A stretch of DNA of 64,000 nt, from positions 11,792,267 to 11,856,266 of the forward strand of contig OY540809.1 of assembly GCA_961205875.1 (NCBI GenBank), read 5' to 3'. This DNA is from Sialis fuliginosa. Lineage: Eukaryota; Arthropoda; Insecta; Megaloptera; Sialidae. Positions 24,041-35,275 of this stretch are shown here, one piece after another. The first letter of the stretch is position 1. The number at the start of each line of letters is the position of its first letter. A model generated the notes under the pieces. The model saw only the letters and a program-made list of their open reading frames with translations, did not search any database and was not told where the DNA came from. Position numbers and translations under genes: made by a program.

Positions 24041-24735
24041 ACTTTCTTATACCATGTTTATGAAATATACATATTTACAGTATAAGTAGCTATTGTGAAG
24101 CCGATTTTTCTCGAAATACGGATTTTGATGGAATTATCCATTTTGACCTTCCATGAATCCATTATTACTATTTTCGTCATGATGTATGCAAGTTTTATTT
24201 TTGTCTGGGAAGAAAACCTCCTATATTTGAAAATGATCTTTCAATCGGATACGTATTACAGACATTGAACAGGGTGCGTGTTTGCCATTGGTATAATACT
24301 ATGGGACTTTCTTATATGTAACACTGTGAGTGAACAGTGTGGGTTATTCAATATAATAATTTAAAAATATTATTTCTGACTAAACTATACATAAATGTTG
24401 GAAAAAAATGAACAGGGAATAAATTATAGATACTAACATGTAATACTCGACATTTTTTATCCAAAACATTTTCTTCTTATTTCAAAAATAATTCGAAAAT
24501 TCAAAAATTGACAAGAGTAAACATCCGTTTTCGGTTAAGTTATTACGTTCAAAAAATGTATACATAATGTAAAGAAAAATATTATCTATAGTTTATGTGC
24601 CATTCATTTTATTTTATCTTTTATTAGTTTGTCAGAAATATGTTTTAATAAATTAATAATCACGTACACTGTCAGGATTACGTATAAGAAAGTCTGTGGT
24701 TCCGATGACAGATATTTTTGTTCTTGACGTCATAA
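24041..24735 (+). repeat. Dispersed repeat family R, uninterrupted copy
   Basis: It aligns along its length with 19678-20945 minus the 670-bp insertion. Shared landmarks include ATTGTGAAGCCGATTTT, ATTATCCATTTTGACC and TTTGTCAGAAATATG. A shorter piece lies at 27425-27560. Confidence 0.75.
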
Positions 24736-24754
24736 AACCTTTTATAATCCGTAC

Positions 24755-24910
24755 TAATATTACAAATAAATGCGAAAGTAACTTTGTCTACCTGTCACCT
24801 TTTCACGGCTTAACTGATCTTGATAAAATTTTGTAAGGATATATAGTTTGCATCCTGAAGAAAGACATAAAAAACTTTGTATCTCGAAAAAAAAATGATA
24901 GGATAACTAG
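24755..24910 (+). repeat. Dispersed repeat, GCGAAAGTAACTTTGTC type
   Basis: The order is 'AATGCGAAAGTAACTTTGTC ... CACGGCTTAACTGATCTTGA ... TTTGCATCCTGAAGAAAGAC'. The same order occurs at 25430-25612 and reversed at 31237-31563. It is a common insect interspersed-repeat type; class not assigned. Confidence 0.7.
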
Positions 24911-25429
24911 TTGTAACATAAAGCATATTTGTTATTATTGAAAATACTTTTTTTTATTTACTGTGATTCTATGATGTATGTATAAATCACAGAATAATGT
25001 ATTTAAAAAAAATGAAATATTAATTAAGTAGGTACAGCCTAGCTTAAAATGTTGAGCTAATAACCAACGTTAAATTATTAATAGTAGAACAAATTATTGT
25101 TTAAGCGATAATCGTGATGTCAAGCTGTGTGTGTAATTAGTTATAATAAACCCAAGTACTTTAGAATAAATTAAACAAACTTCACAAAGATTCGCCTCAT
25201 TAAGATTCTCTTAAATTGATTTTATTGCTACTTAAAATTTAATTTTACTAATTGAAATAAACCTTTGTTCTTGTATCTCTATTATTATTATACTTTGGTT
25301 AGTGGCTTTTAAAAAAAATTAATTAAAGCCATTAATACTTTCCGAGTATGATAAATAAAATAAAATTATATACAATGTAAAATATCTTATGCAATATCAA
25401 ATCTATTGTTGGAAAATCCATACTCATTT

Positions 25430-25612
25430 GTAAATGCAAAAGTAACTCTGTCTGTCTGTGTTCACGGCTAAATCTCTAACCGATCTTGATGGAATTTGAT
25501 AGGGAGATAGCTTGCATCCTGAGGAAGGACATACGCTACTTTATATCCCGGAAAATCGATTAGATAAAAAAACACAAATTCCACGCGGACGAAGTCGCGG
25601 GTAATATTCAAT
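25430..25612 (+). repeat. Dispersed repeat, GCGAAAGTAACT type with CCACGCGGACGAAGTCGCGG end
   Basis: Same family as 24755-24910, here with its G+C-rich end CCACGCGGACGAAGTCGCGG at 25580. Confidence 0.75.
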
Positions 25613-26827
25613 ATTATTACAATTGTAATATTGATGTAATTTAACCATCGTCACTGTTGCCATAATGGGAATATATTTAAGTACATCTCTGTAATGTTAA
25701 TATATAATAAACGTGTAATACTATCTTGAAAAGAAAATCTAATTAAGTAAATTATTTGAATATAGTTTAGAACAAAATTTTAAATAAAAAGTTTAGGATT
25801 TCAAAGGAAATATTAATAATGCCAAGTACAGTGTTGCCATTATAGTCAATTTTTATTGATTTTTATATACTGAAAGTATATATAAACTGAAGTATGGGGT
25901 TGTTTTACAAAAAAAAATAATTAATATTTCTTTTTAATAAATATACGAAACAAGAGAACTTCCGTAAGAATAATCGTAATGAAATCCTCAACATAAACTT
26001 ATTTGTCAATCATGCTACGTTATAACCATTTTCGCAGAAAAAAAAATTGATTTAAAAAAGTTAAATCATTTTTTCGTAAAAAAATAAATATTGCTGAATG
26101 TGTTTGACATATCCCAATCAAAAAGTGTAATGTTTTTTATGTTCTAGACGCATGATACAATACCAGACGTACTAATATAATCAAGGATAATCTAGAGAGT
26201 GTTTTATTAAATACAAAATTTAGTTGTCAAATTGTTTTATAATTATTCACATATTGCAAATACTCAAATATAATATATATCAAAAATAAGTAAGTTTTCA
26301 ATTAATATTTATTATATTCAGGCTTGTAATTAAATACACCTTTTTAAATCATTTCACTAAAAATTTGATAGCATGCACTTTGTACACTCGATCATAAATT
26401 TTAATACTTCGAACTACAAATTAATCCTTTGCACAAAATATTAATACTTTTCAATGAAGGATCCCATTGATATTTTTATATTCTTTATAACATATTTTGG
26501 ATGCACTTGTTTTCTGGAGTAACTGCCTCATTTGGCATTCCTGAACGTAGTGCATCATTTGTGCTCGTACGGTCCGACGAAACTCAACAAAATAATATTT
26601 TACGGTTGAATTAGCTGTGCCGTAACCCTTATCAAGTCATTCCTTTGTTTGGACGGTATTTTTCCCCATTAAAAAAACAATGTTTAATCAAAACACGAAA
26701 TTAACTTTTTTCCATGATTAAATCAAATTAGGGTTGGTACTCTATGGGAAGCATAAGGATTTTTTGTTTACGTCACCATCTATATGTTAGGCCAAATACT
26801 TTTCAGCCCATGTAACCGTTGCTATAA
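25613..26827. other. Unassigned DNA
   Basis: Mostly A+T-rich. The part 26500-26640 is somewhat less A+T-rich and non-repetitive in this window, but no open frame or motif supports an exon. Confidence 0.4.
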
Positions 26828-29451
26828 TGTACAGTCACCTGCATTAATGGTCTTGCATTTTGTATTCATTTTCGTTTATCACAAACTTAGTTGGCTCCTC
26901 CCATTTGATTATTATAATATTTAAATCATTTCTCCATGTATCAAACAAAGACAGATATTTTGAAATTCATTTGCTAGATAAAGAACTACTCTTTGTTTAT
27001 AGTACTCATATATATTTGTGCAATTAAATTATTATGTAATCTATTGAAAATTGTATAAGTAAATTTTGTGGCAATAAATATTTGATATTCCAAATTTTAG
27101 TATTTAAATATATTAACTTGATATAAAATTATATGTAGCATTAATATGGATAAGGTGAAGATTAAAACGTTTTGAAGGGGGGTAGGAGTATGTAAGCCCC
27201 TCCCCCCACTGAAAGGCGAAGGATATTCGTTTAATGTTATGTTCCCCTTAAAAAAACTTATAAATTTAAAGTAATTTAAATAAAGGGGGTGGGATCATAG
27301 GGGTCATACCCCATAAGAAACAACATATGTAAAACTATAACAAATCAAATAAAAATTTCTTAATTTAATATACTACAATTCTTTTGCTTCGAACTTCAAA
27401 ACTTGTTTTGCCTACCTCCCTCTCAAATTTGAAGTTAGTATTGTTAAACCAATTTTTTCAATTTCGGATTTTGATGGCAATATCCATTTTAACCTTCTCT
27501 GAACCCATTCTGATTATTTTCTGTAGTCGTTAACAAACGACAAAGAAGTCTAGTGATAGCCATTGCACCTTTTTAAATGTAATTTAAAAATTTGAAAATT
27601 TTAAACTAGTCATTATAATGCCAATTGACTATAAAAAAGGAATTTGAAATTTTTATATTTTGTTAAATATGTATACCTACGAGTGGGTTAAAATTAACGC
27701 ATGTGTTATTGCAAAGGTAGTGATTTTATTGCTTATATTTATATTACAAGAAACGCAAATTATTATTGCAAATAAACTGCCCTGGTCGACACAAGACTTT
27801 TTTATACATCATGATACAGATGAAAATTACATTAGTTAATACTTTCTGCTAAGAAATTGAATATAAACTACATTACTTTAATTGTTGTTTTTGTTAATGT
27901 TCGAGATATATTTTAATTCTATTATGTGATTTTATTTCAAATGTTTTTATTTTTTTATTATAAATCGGTATAATAATTTTTATGCTTAAAAAAATGTTGT
28001 TTTGTCAATGGCTTCTTATTTATTTAATATTTCAACAGTTTGGCACGTTTTAGATATTATTATTTCTATACATCTATTTAATTGACAGTTATAATAATAA
28101 ATGATTTTATTTTCATAGATAACTATATCCATATAGATTTCATATTATTAAAATTAATTTTAAATAAAACTAAATTATTATTTTTGGTCAATTCATAAAA
28201 GATACAAAAAAAGAATAGAACATAAATTATAGAAAATAATGTTCTCTACAAATTTTATAGTCCAGGCTGTGGAGGCTAAAACAGATTGTTTTTGGGTACA
28301 GTTTTAATACTAACAGCATTTGTTACAAGTGTAGAATAATACCCTAAGTTTGATCCGATTTTGGTTGTCCGCGACAGGAGTTATCCATGGTTCATTTGCA
28401 AAATTCTTAAGATTTTCTGATTTTTGGTAAATAGCGGTCTAAATAACTATTATACAAAAAAAATTTCATGTAAAATTTTGAAATTTAAAAAAAAAATCAT
28501 TTGTTTATCCGTTACGCTGATAAAAATGGTTGTAATAACTAATAAAGTTTAACGTTTTTTAAGTTGATATCCCTGGAAAATAAACATTTTGTAGTACAGA
28601 ACATTAACTGAAAATTAGGACCTGATATCTTCAATTGTTTTTGTGTAGTTAAATTATTAAAAATAGAATCATGCTTGTTTATGATTCACAATACAATTTT
28701 TTGCAAAACCTTTATTTTTGTAAAACTGTTTGTATGTGTTTCCAAAGACTTATATAATCGATTGTCACCATAAAAAAGTAAAATTTATCAATATGGCAAA
28801 TAGTGGCATTGAAATCTTATTGTTGATTTTTTTTTATTATAAACAAATACAGTTGTTTTATAGAACCAGCAACAATAAAAAAATAATAGCCAAAAACCTG
28901 CTCCGAACAATTATTTATCTATTGGTGAAAGCCGCATTAAAATCGGTTCAGTAGTTTTAGAGTTATTTTATTGTATATTACACACTACACAATTTTTATA
29001 AAAATTGATTGTTTATACAATTAATTAATTAACTCTACCTACATAAAAAAGGTTATTTTTGTATCTTTTACCGCTTATCTCGAAAAATATGATGTGTAAA
29101 ACGTAAAATATAATAGCAAAAAATAATATATTAATATTTAATTGTTAAAATGTATAAAATAATCTTCAAATCCAATATAAATTGTAGATACATACATATT
29201 AGATTTAAAATATACATAAGTAAATAACTATAATAAATATAAGAAATTAGGTAACAAAAGCAAAATTTGTAATAATAAATCATTATTTGAAATGGAAGTA
29301 TATTTATTGTTTTTATTTAAAATGTTATAACTGTAAGTGTAAGCTCCGCCCTAGAAAAAGATAACCGATGATGTTTGTCTTTAAATTTGAAATCTTTTGT
29401 AAGCGATTATGGCCTTTAGGGTGCCAGACGAGATCTGCAGGTGACTGTACA
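26828..29451. mobile_element. Family X, long (2.6 kb) element with 15-bp exact terminal inverted repeats
   Basis: The left end TGTACAGTCACCTGC and right end GCAGGTGACTGTACA are exact 15-bp reverse complements. Internal left (GCTCCTCCCATTTGATTATT, 26896) and right (AAAGATAACCGATGATGTTT, 29357) blocks match the short copies at 52737-53033, 35276-35601 and 60687-61150, giving a consistent element. The interior carries an R fragment (27425-27560) and other A+T-rich sequence but no transposase frame. The right end lies 76 bp before the MORN gene. No clear target duplication is seen, so an alternative is two independent X insertions. Confidence 0.6.
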
Positions 29452-29527
29452 TATTAATCTCATTATTTATTGAATTACGTGATAAATTAATAAAATTAAA
29501 TCAATTTAGGCATCCATATAAATTAAA
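29452..29527 (+). promoter_or_regulatory. Short gap between element X and the MORN gene (5' UTR/promoter?)
   Basis: Only 76 bp separate the X terminus from the start codon. No clear TATA box or initiator is visible; the text is A+T-rich with ATTACGTGATAAATTAATAA. Transcription probably starts here or within the X end (inference). Confidence 0.3.
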
Positions 29528-30121
29528 ATGGTAAAGCCGCCAAAAAAGAATGAAAAAGAAAAGAAAGACAAAAAGGATAAAAAAGAAAAAAAGCCAGTGA
29601 GTCTGAAAGATGATCCCAACATTCCCAACATGAAAGACGGTTATGATGAGTTCAAGTTTAAAGGTGGTGACATGTACACAGGTAACTACATCGCCTACAA
29701 AGACGGCAACATATTTCGTCAAGGCTATGGGCAGTACACAACCCGCGACGGAGAATGTTATTCCGGTCAATGGGATGCAGACGGTTTAGTAAACGATTCA
29801 GAGATGCTCATCACATATTCAGATAGCACATCTTACGAAGGGAATCTTGTTAATTATGAGTACAATGGAAATGCAAAATTCACTCTGAAAAATGTCTACA
29901 ACGTTCAGGCTAATTTTGTTAATAATAAACCTGAAGTTTCAGGAGAGGTGATATTGACTGATCGAAATGATCATAGATGGGTAGGTCTTGCTAATGCAAA
30001 TGATGTACATTTGTTTCCTGTTAATCAGTTTTATGAAAATATACCAGAAGAACTTGGAACAGAACATTTTAAATATTCTGAGAGGTTTTCAAATGTATCT
30101 GAAAATGATGTTGATGTATAA
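29528..30121 (+). CDS. MORN-repeat protein, MORN2-like (197 aa), single exon
   Basis: A complete frame with a good start (AAAATGG) and an in-frame TAA nine bases upstream. Residues 1-27 are almost all Lys/Glu/Asp, a flexible basic leader. MORN-type units follow: Y50-TGNY to about Y70, Y78-SGQW to Y97, Y103-EGNL to F118, then a degenerate unit around 124-143 and W151. MORN units are short beta-hairpin repeats that mediate membrane or protein contacts. The spacing and the end of the repeat block resemble MORN2, a small protein tied in animals to cilia/sperm function and to phagocytosis (family knowledge; the role here is inferred). Base composition is clearly less A+T-rich than the flanks, and three AATAAA signals follow. 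The whole gene lacks introns, so a functional retrocopy is possible, but no poly(A) tract or target duplication is seen. A minus-strand 89-codon frame inside it is a shadow. Confidence 0.9.
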   Translation: MVKPPKKNEKEKKDKKDKKEKKPVSLKDDPNIPNMKDGYDEFKFKGGDMYTGNYIAYKDGNIFRQGYGQYTTRDGECYSGQWDADGLVNDSEMLITYSDSTSYEGNLVNYEYNGNAKFTLKNVYNVQANFVNNKPEVSGEVILTDRNDHRWVGLANANDVHLFPVNQFYENIPEELGTEHFKYSERFSNVSENDVDV

Positions 30122-30328
30122 ATTCATTTTGAAAAATTGCTTAGGAATGTTGTTTTGATGTTTTTTGTTTTACTAAATTATGACAAATATATTTGTTAAT
30201 CTGTATTTTTGGAAGATATTTTTATGTCAAAAAAATGGAATGTAAGAGTAAGTTACTGAGAAGGTACCCTAGGGATTATATGAAATTTATACTTGAGGAC
30301 TATTTTTTGCGTTTGTATTTCTTAAGTT

Positions 30329-30350
30329 AATAAAATAAAATAATAATAAA
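30329..30350 (+). terminator. Polyadenylation signals of the MORN gene
   Basis: Three AATAAA hexamers start at 30329, 30334 and 30345, about 210-225 bp past the stop codon. This is a normal insect 3' UTR length. In so A+T-rich a region single hexamers are weak evidence; the cluster is better. Confidence 0.55.
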
Positions 30351-30480
30351 GATTAATATTGAAAAAGAATAATAATATTTTACAAACAAAAAATACTTTA
30401 ATGATTTAGGATATGGGTACCTACTCGTGGGTAAAACATCTAATAATAATATTACATAAATTATTTTTTTTTAATGGATT

Positions 30481-30631
30481 TTGGCTTCTGGGTGTAAGCC
30501 GTATCAGATTGGTCGTGTTATCAGTTTCGTCACACGTTGCAGTGGATATCTTCAGGGCTCTTATCGATTTTAGAAGAGCTTTGCAAAACGTCAACACAAA
30601 CAAATTGACGCAACTTACACCCAGAAGCCAA
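30481..30631. mobile_element. 151-bp inverted-repeat element, 18-bp exact ends
   Basis: TTGGCTTCTGGGTGTAAG (30481-30498) and CTTACACCCAGAAGCCAA (30614-30631) are exact reverse complements. Read in reverse, the interior has CTGAAGA, a putative CCAC/GTGTG stem, then GAAAC, the same box order seen in the palindromes at 5158 and 19728. No target duplication is obvious. Overlapping frames on both strands (30413-30730 plus, 30421-30603 minus) are chance. Confidence 0.65.
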
Positions 30632-30816
30632 GATCTATATCCAAACTACCACGAAAGCCTCAAAACTTGGATTTTATTTAAATATTCATATTATTATGTT
30701 TTATATAAAAAAAGCCCTCTGGTATTATAAACTATTTGAGCTTCCATTGTTGACTTGAGAACGAATTTAATATAATTTTGAACAATGTGGGTTGTTATTG
30801 AGTATTTCTTTCTTTA

Positions 30817-31150
30817 ATGTCCGGTATCATAAAGGACCTAACAAATTTGTTAGCTAACAAGCACTTTCAACTGAGATATCAAACTTATATGGCAGTTCTT
30901 TTGGAGTTTGTTGATGACTTTGACAAGTTTCGCGCACGCGTTGTAGGTAAATACAAACGGTATTAAAACAGTGGTGATGTTATGAAAATTATTTTGTACG
31001 GTCAAATATGCCAACTGTGTTACAATTAGTTGAAGTGTCACTGCTCTAAATTCCATAACTAATCGATAAATACTAGTACAGAATTAATACCCCATTTGAA
31101 TGTAATTGCTAGCTAGCAAATTTTGTTAGGTCCTTTATAATACCGGACAT
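30817..31150. mobile_element. TGTCCGGTAT-family element (short form) carrying a small ORF
   Basis: The ends ATGTCCGGTATCATAAAGG and CCTTTATAATACCGGACAT are inverted with one mismatch, and similarity continues as GACCTAACAAA. TAA occurs at both element borders (30815-30817, 31150-31152), fitting a 3-bp TWA target as in PIF/Harbinger-type elements (tentative). A 68-codon minus-strand frame (30850-31056) begins MEFRAV and matches the frame at 48254-48484. Longer relatives are at 34342-34916 and 47938-48493. Confidence 0.75.
30850..31056 (-). CDS. Small conserved frame of the TGTCCGGTAT element (68 aa), function unknown
   Basis: The frame reads MEFRAVTLQLIVTQLAYLTV and onward, Leu/Ile/Val/Thr-rich. 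The copy at 48254 (76 codons) begins MEFRAVIFQLIVTQLATLTV and stays alignable to about residue 66. I recognise no domain. It may be a vestige of an element protein or merely two copies of non-coding sequence that happen to stay open. In the third copy (minus strand, about 34397-34540) a 27-nt in-frame deletion is followed by an extra base that shifts the frame. Confidence 0.2.
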   Translation of the reverse strand: MEFRAVTLQLIVTQLAYLTVQNNFHNITTVLIPFVFTYNACAKLVKVINKLQKNCHISLISQLKVLVS

Positions 31151-31236
31151 AACATAAATTATTAATTATTTATAAAACAGTTTCTGCTATTGTTAGTCAG
31201 ATATAACTTGTCATTTTTATACAAAAAAAAGCTTTT

Positions 31237-31563
31237 ACCCGCAACTTCGTTCGCGTGGTATTTATGATAAGTAGAAGCTGTCAGAAAAGGACAAATAAAT
31301 CCACTTGAAATAAAACCTACAAAGAAGAAGTAGGTATAAGGTAATGTAGATTTCTGTTATAATAGTTGATACAATAGGTGTTTATTTTCGCATTTACAAA
31401 GCTCACACACACATTTTTCGGAATACAAAGTAGCCTTTGTGCTTCCTCAGGATACAATCTATCTCCCTGTCAAATTTCATCAAGATCGATTCAGCGACTT
31501 AGCCGTGAAAAGGTAACAGAGAAACGGTGTGACACAGACACTTTCGTATTTATAAAATTAGTA
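31237..31563 (-). repeat. Dispersed repeat, GCGAAAGTAACT type (reverse)
   Basis: It starts ACCCGCAACTTCGTTCGCG and includes TTCCTCAGGATACAATC and AAGATCGATTCAGCGAC, in reverse order to 25430-25612. The 103-codon frame 31378-31689 is a read-through of this repeat. Confidence 0.75.
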
Positions 31564-32099
31564 TGGATTAAATGTTACCTAAGAAAATCTGTTACATACA
31601 CAATAACATATCACAAAACATTTTATCTTAAAATAAATAAAAATGTATTAATAAACATGAACCCCTTGAATTACTTATACGTATTTTAATACCATTTATA
31701 AATACCGAAATACCGGTATTATAATGCAGTCACAAGTATTATATGAATTAGTTTTAATGAGGGTATTGTCACAGTTTATAAATGTATTCATAAATAGGAT
31801 TAAGTGTGGAAACTGGGTCAGTGTCCTGTACTGTTTAAATAAGTGAATGCATTGACGATAGTGCTATTCAGTGTACAAATAAAAGATATATTAATTTAAA
31901 CCGATGCACATCTACTGCACCGCTAATGCCTGAACAATGTACTATGGGAACTTCTCTACAGATATTCATTACCTTTTATTCCTTAAGGCAGATCTGAACT
32001 TGAAGATAACTTATCTCAAGTTAACAGTATCTACCATACATGAAATTAGTAAAGTCTCATTAACAACTTGTTTAAAATTTTGAAAAAAGTTAAATAATA
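31564..32099. other. Unassigned A+T-rich DNA
   Basis: No gene or bounded element is recognised. Confidence 0.45.
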
Positions 32100-33130
32100 T
32101 ACATATATAACTAAAATAACTTAGACAGTTGCTTTCTCGTGCTAAACTCACCAATGGTAGGTAATTTATTAGTGAAGAATTTTTTATTAACACCGATAAA
32201 CTATTCTGATGAACTGTCACTGGTTTATCATTTATTTTTTGTGCAGTTTTATTAGGAAATATTGACTTCTTTTTTTAAATATGTGTCTGATAATTATTTT
32301 CGTATATTTTTACTTCCAAGTTCTGAAAGAAATGGAATATTGTAATATCGTTGAAAAATCGTGTCCGAAATAAGAGCAGATTCTGATTGTGCTACCTTCA
32401 AAACCTAAAGAAAAGTTGATTTCCGCATGACGGCTGTGTGTCTGGATGTAGAATTTTCTTTCGTTCATGATAACTACTTTAAAAATGCACCGATATGAAT
32501 TATTTTTGGGAAAAATGTGTGTTTCAGTGAGTGCTCCAGACTTATTGATTTTGGTGCTAATCGGATTAGAGGTTTTAGAAATATTTGAAATTTTTATTTT
32601 TTATTGTCTAAAAAGTGAACGTTGCGAGTATCATCTCACTAATTTTGATAAGACTTGGTACATTTGTAATTCAATGGAACCTACGGAGCATTTATTTTTT
32701 GTACTTGCCTAAACAGCTATTCAAGGGATAAAAACCACCCTCAAAATTTGAATTTAAAATACTAATTAATAAGTCATTATTCAATTCAAATTATCAATAT
32801 TAAGAAATTAGAAAAGATGAGTTTTTTATTTTCTTTTGGACAAATCTCATTAAAAATTTTCATATATTAAAAGTTATTTAAAAAAATATTAAAGAAAATG
32901 GAAGTCATGTATATTTTATTTATTTAAATTTAAATTGCAGCTTACAGCGATGGTTTAAGTTTTAGAAAACAAAAGGAGATACATCTTTGTAAGCCTAGGA
33001 AATATTTTACTACAATATTTGCAATGATCTTTCTTATAGATAATTAAATGCTCTACAAAAAATATTCCATAAAATTTTTACATAACATACGTCGTTTTTA
33101 AGATATTATCAAAAAAATAACTTTTCAATA
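32100..33130 (+). repeat. Family Z copy
   Basis: The left part (TCTCGTGCTAAACTCACC ... ACACCGATAAACTATTC) matches 3367-3450. The right part (ATCTTTGTAAGCCTAGG ... GCTCTACAAAAAATATTCC) matches 3690-3790. The middle (about 32380-32720) is longer here and includes an 81-codon frame with no known motif. Confidence 0.6.
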
Positions 33131-34084
33131 AAAAAACCGCATTAAAATCCGATTATCCGTTAACAAAAATGTTTTTTCTTTAGAACCGACTGAAAATATT
33201 GGAATCATTATGGGATTAAATATCGAAATACCAATTTGATAATTGGAAGCCCTAATAGCTACCCACGCCACGTAGGTACAGTTGAGTAGTTGGAAGGTAA
33301 ATAACTCAAAGCTACACACTACACACATATGTACATACATGCATACTTAATGAGGAGGAAAACAAAGTAAGAGGGTAGTCTTTAATCTTCACTATTATTA
33401 ACGCCAGCAACTGTTATGTACAAATCTACCCTTATAGACGATATAACTGTATGCAGAATATCTTATCACACAGTTTCGTATTACAAAGCAGTCTAATGAC
33501 ATTCATGTATGTTACACAGAATAGTACTGCTAATTTTTAAAATGGTACAAACTTATAGTTTTAATTTTTTTTTACTTTAAAAAAATAAGTTAAATGTAAT
33601 TGTAACATTTATATTAATTTTTGTAAATTATTACAATTAAATTTTAATTCTGTTTTTTTTTTATTGTTATAATTATATTAATAAGAAGAGAGAGACACAG
33701 AGAGAACAACGTCCTACTGCATAATGTAATTTAATTAAGATTATATATTTTTACACCGATAAACATTCACTAAATTTAGCCAGTATGAGAAAATATTTAT
33801 ACGAAATAATATCTGCAGAATCTTTTTCATAAAAATTTTTTATAAGCGTATTTTTATTTTCATTGCGTGTACAGAAAATCTTAGAAAATGCGTTAAGGAC
33901 GTCTTATATTATTAATGTACAACATTTTTATTACCATTTTTATTCTATCCTACTATTATTATATATATTAAGTTATATCGTGTTATAAAAATGATAATAA
34001 AGAATATAACAATAGAATATTGACAGTAAAAATATGCTTGTTTTACTAACAATACTTATGTATTTTTCAATTCAATAATAATAA
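33131..34084. other. Unassigned A+T-rich DNA
   Basis: Nothing recognised apart from an AGAGAGAGACACAGAGAGA low-complexity patch near 33685. Confidence 0.45.
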
Positions 34085-34092
34085 AATATCAC

Positions 34093-34240
34093 CAGGCCCG
34101 TGCCTGGATTTTTTGGTGCCCTTAAACTAACTAAATAAAAAACATAATAGATTACAATCATTTTTTATCATTATACATTTTATTTGCTAGCTATATATAT
34201 ATATATTTTTAACTTTGCCCTTTTGTACGGCGCAGACCTG
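34093..34240. mobile_element. hAT-like MITE (148 bp), 8-bp TSD with one mismatch
   Basis: The ends CAGGCCCGTGCCTGG and GTACGGCGCAGACCTG are imperfect inverted repeats. AATATCAC (34085-34092) and AATTTCAC (34241-34248) flank it. Internal TTTTGGTGCCC and TTGCCCTTTTGT lie symmetrically. There is no coding capacity. Confidence 0.7.
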
Positions 34241-34341
34241 AATTTCACTTACAACTAGGTACGTTTTTAAATAAAATTTTACTTATTCAATTACGATACA
34301 CGTATTAGATATACATGAAGTTTTTAAAAATATATAATAAT

Positions 34342-34916
34342 TTCCGATATTATATAAGAGCTCGCAAATTTGCTATCTTGCAAGCACTCTCAAATGAGGT
34401 ATCAAACTTATATGACAGTTCTCTTGGAGTTTGTGTCGCGCACGCGGTGTAGGAAAAACACCAACGGTATTAAAACAGTGGTCAAAGACGCCAACTGTGT
34501 TACAATTAGTTGAAGTATCACTGCTCTAAATTCCATAGCTAATCCATAGATACTAGTACAGAATTAATACCCCATTTGAGAGTGCTTGCTCCTTTATAAT
34601 ACCGGACATTAAACAAGTATCTTTTAATAATAGCCACACTCTAAAGCAGTGTTGCCAAACTCATACATGAACATAAGACATCTAATTCAGTCTAAGATAG
34701 TTGGAAGGCCGCTCCCCTCCCCTTTTTAAAATATTTTTTTCGGCAAGTAAAAAAAATAAAAATTTTAACGAAAAGAAAGTTTTTTATGTACAGGGTGTCC
34801 CACGGAATGGTGTTGAAACTGCCATTTTCAAATAGATGCAGTTATTGAAAAAACAAAAATTGCTTTGAAAAGGGGAGAGTCTGTAATTTTTGCTAGCTCC
34901 TTTATAATAATGGACT
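34342..34916. mobile_element. TGTCCGGTAT-family composite with a third, internal terminal repeat
   Basis: A degenerate left end (TTCCGATATTATATAAGAG, 34342) is followed by body A, then a full end CCTTTATAATACCGGACA at 34591-34608, then body B (34613-34900), then another end, CTCCTTTATAATAATGGACT. Body B contains TACAGGGTGTCCCACGG and GGATGCAGTTATTG-like text. In the relative 47938-48493, A and B are joined by GCAATTTTAACAACAATTTA-type sequence without an internal end. Confidence 0.65.
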
Positions 34917-35275
34917 TAAGTGTAGCTAAAAAGATCAAAAATAATTTTAAATAATGCCATGTCACTTTGTTTATTATCATTATACTGAATGACGCACAAA
35001 AACTGAACAGTTTATTTTCTCTGTATATTGTGAACGTAATATAACAAATTAACTATAATCGATGGATGAAAGAAAAAGCTATTTTGTGCGGCAAAAAATA
35101 AAGCTGTTTTCTCATGGGTTTCACACAAAACATTTCTAATATTGACTGATTGATATTAATATCAACATTCTTTTGCAGTCGTCATTTGTTCTTGTTATTA
35201 AATTCGTTTTGTCGTCCTGACCGTTCGTTACTCATTTCATACGTTAAAAAAGAAAGTGTACAAAATTGTGGGTAC
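34917..35275. other. Unassigned A+T-rich DNA
   Basis: Nothing recognised. Confidence 0.4.

Noticed and set aside
26828-29451. Autonomous transposon with its own transposase
   Set aside because: The 2.6 kb between the 15-bp ends contains no frame longer than about 75 codons and no transposase motif.
29501-29770. 89-codon minus-strand frame
   Set aside because: Antisense shadow of the MORN gene; Phe/Leu-rich end is the reverse of the Lys-rich leader.
30413-30730. 105-codon frame with HVAVDIFRALIDFRRAL
   Set aside because: Spans a 151-bp inverted-repeat element and both its flanks; the opposite strand is open too, so it is not specific.
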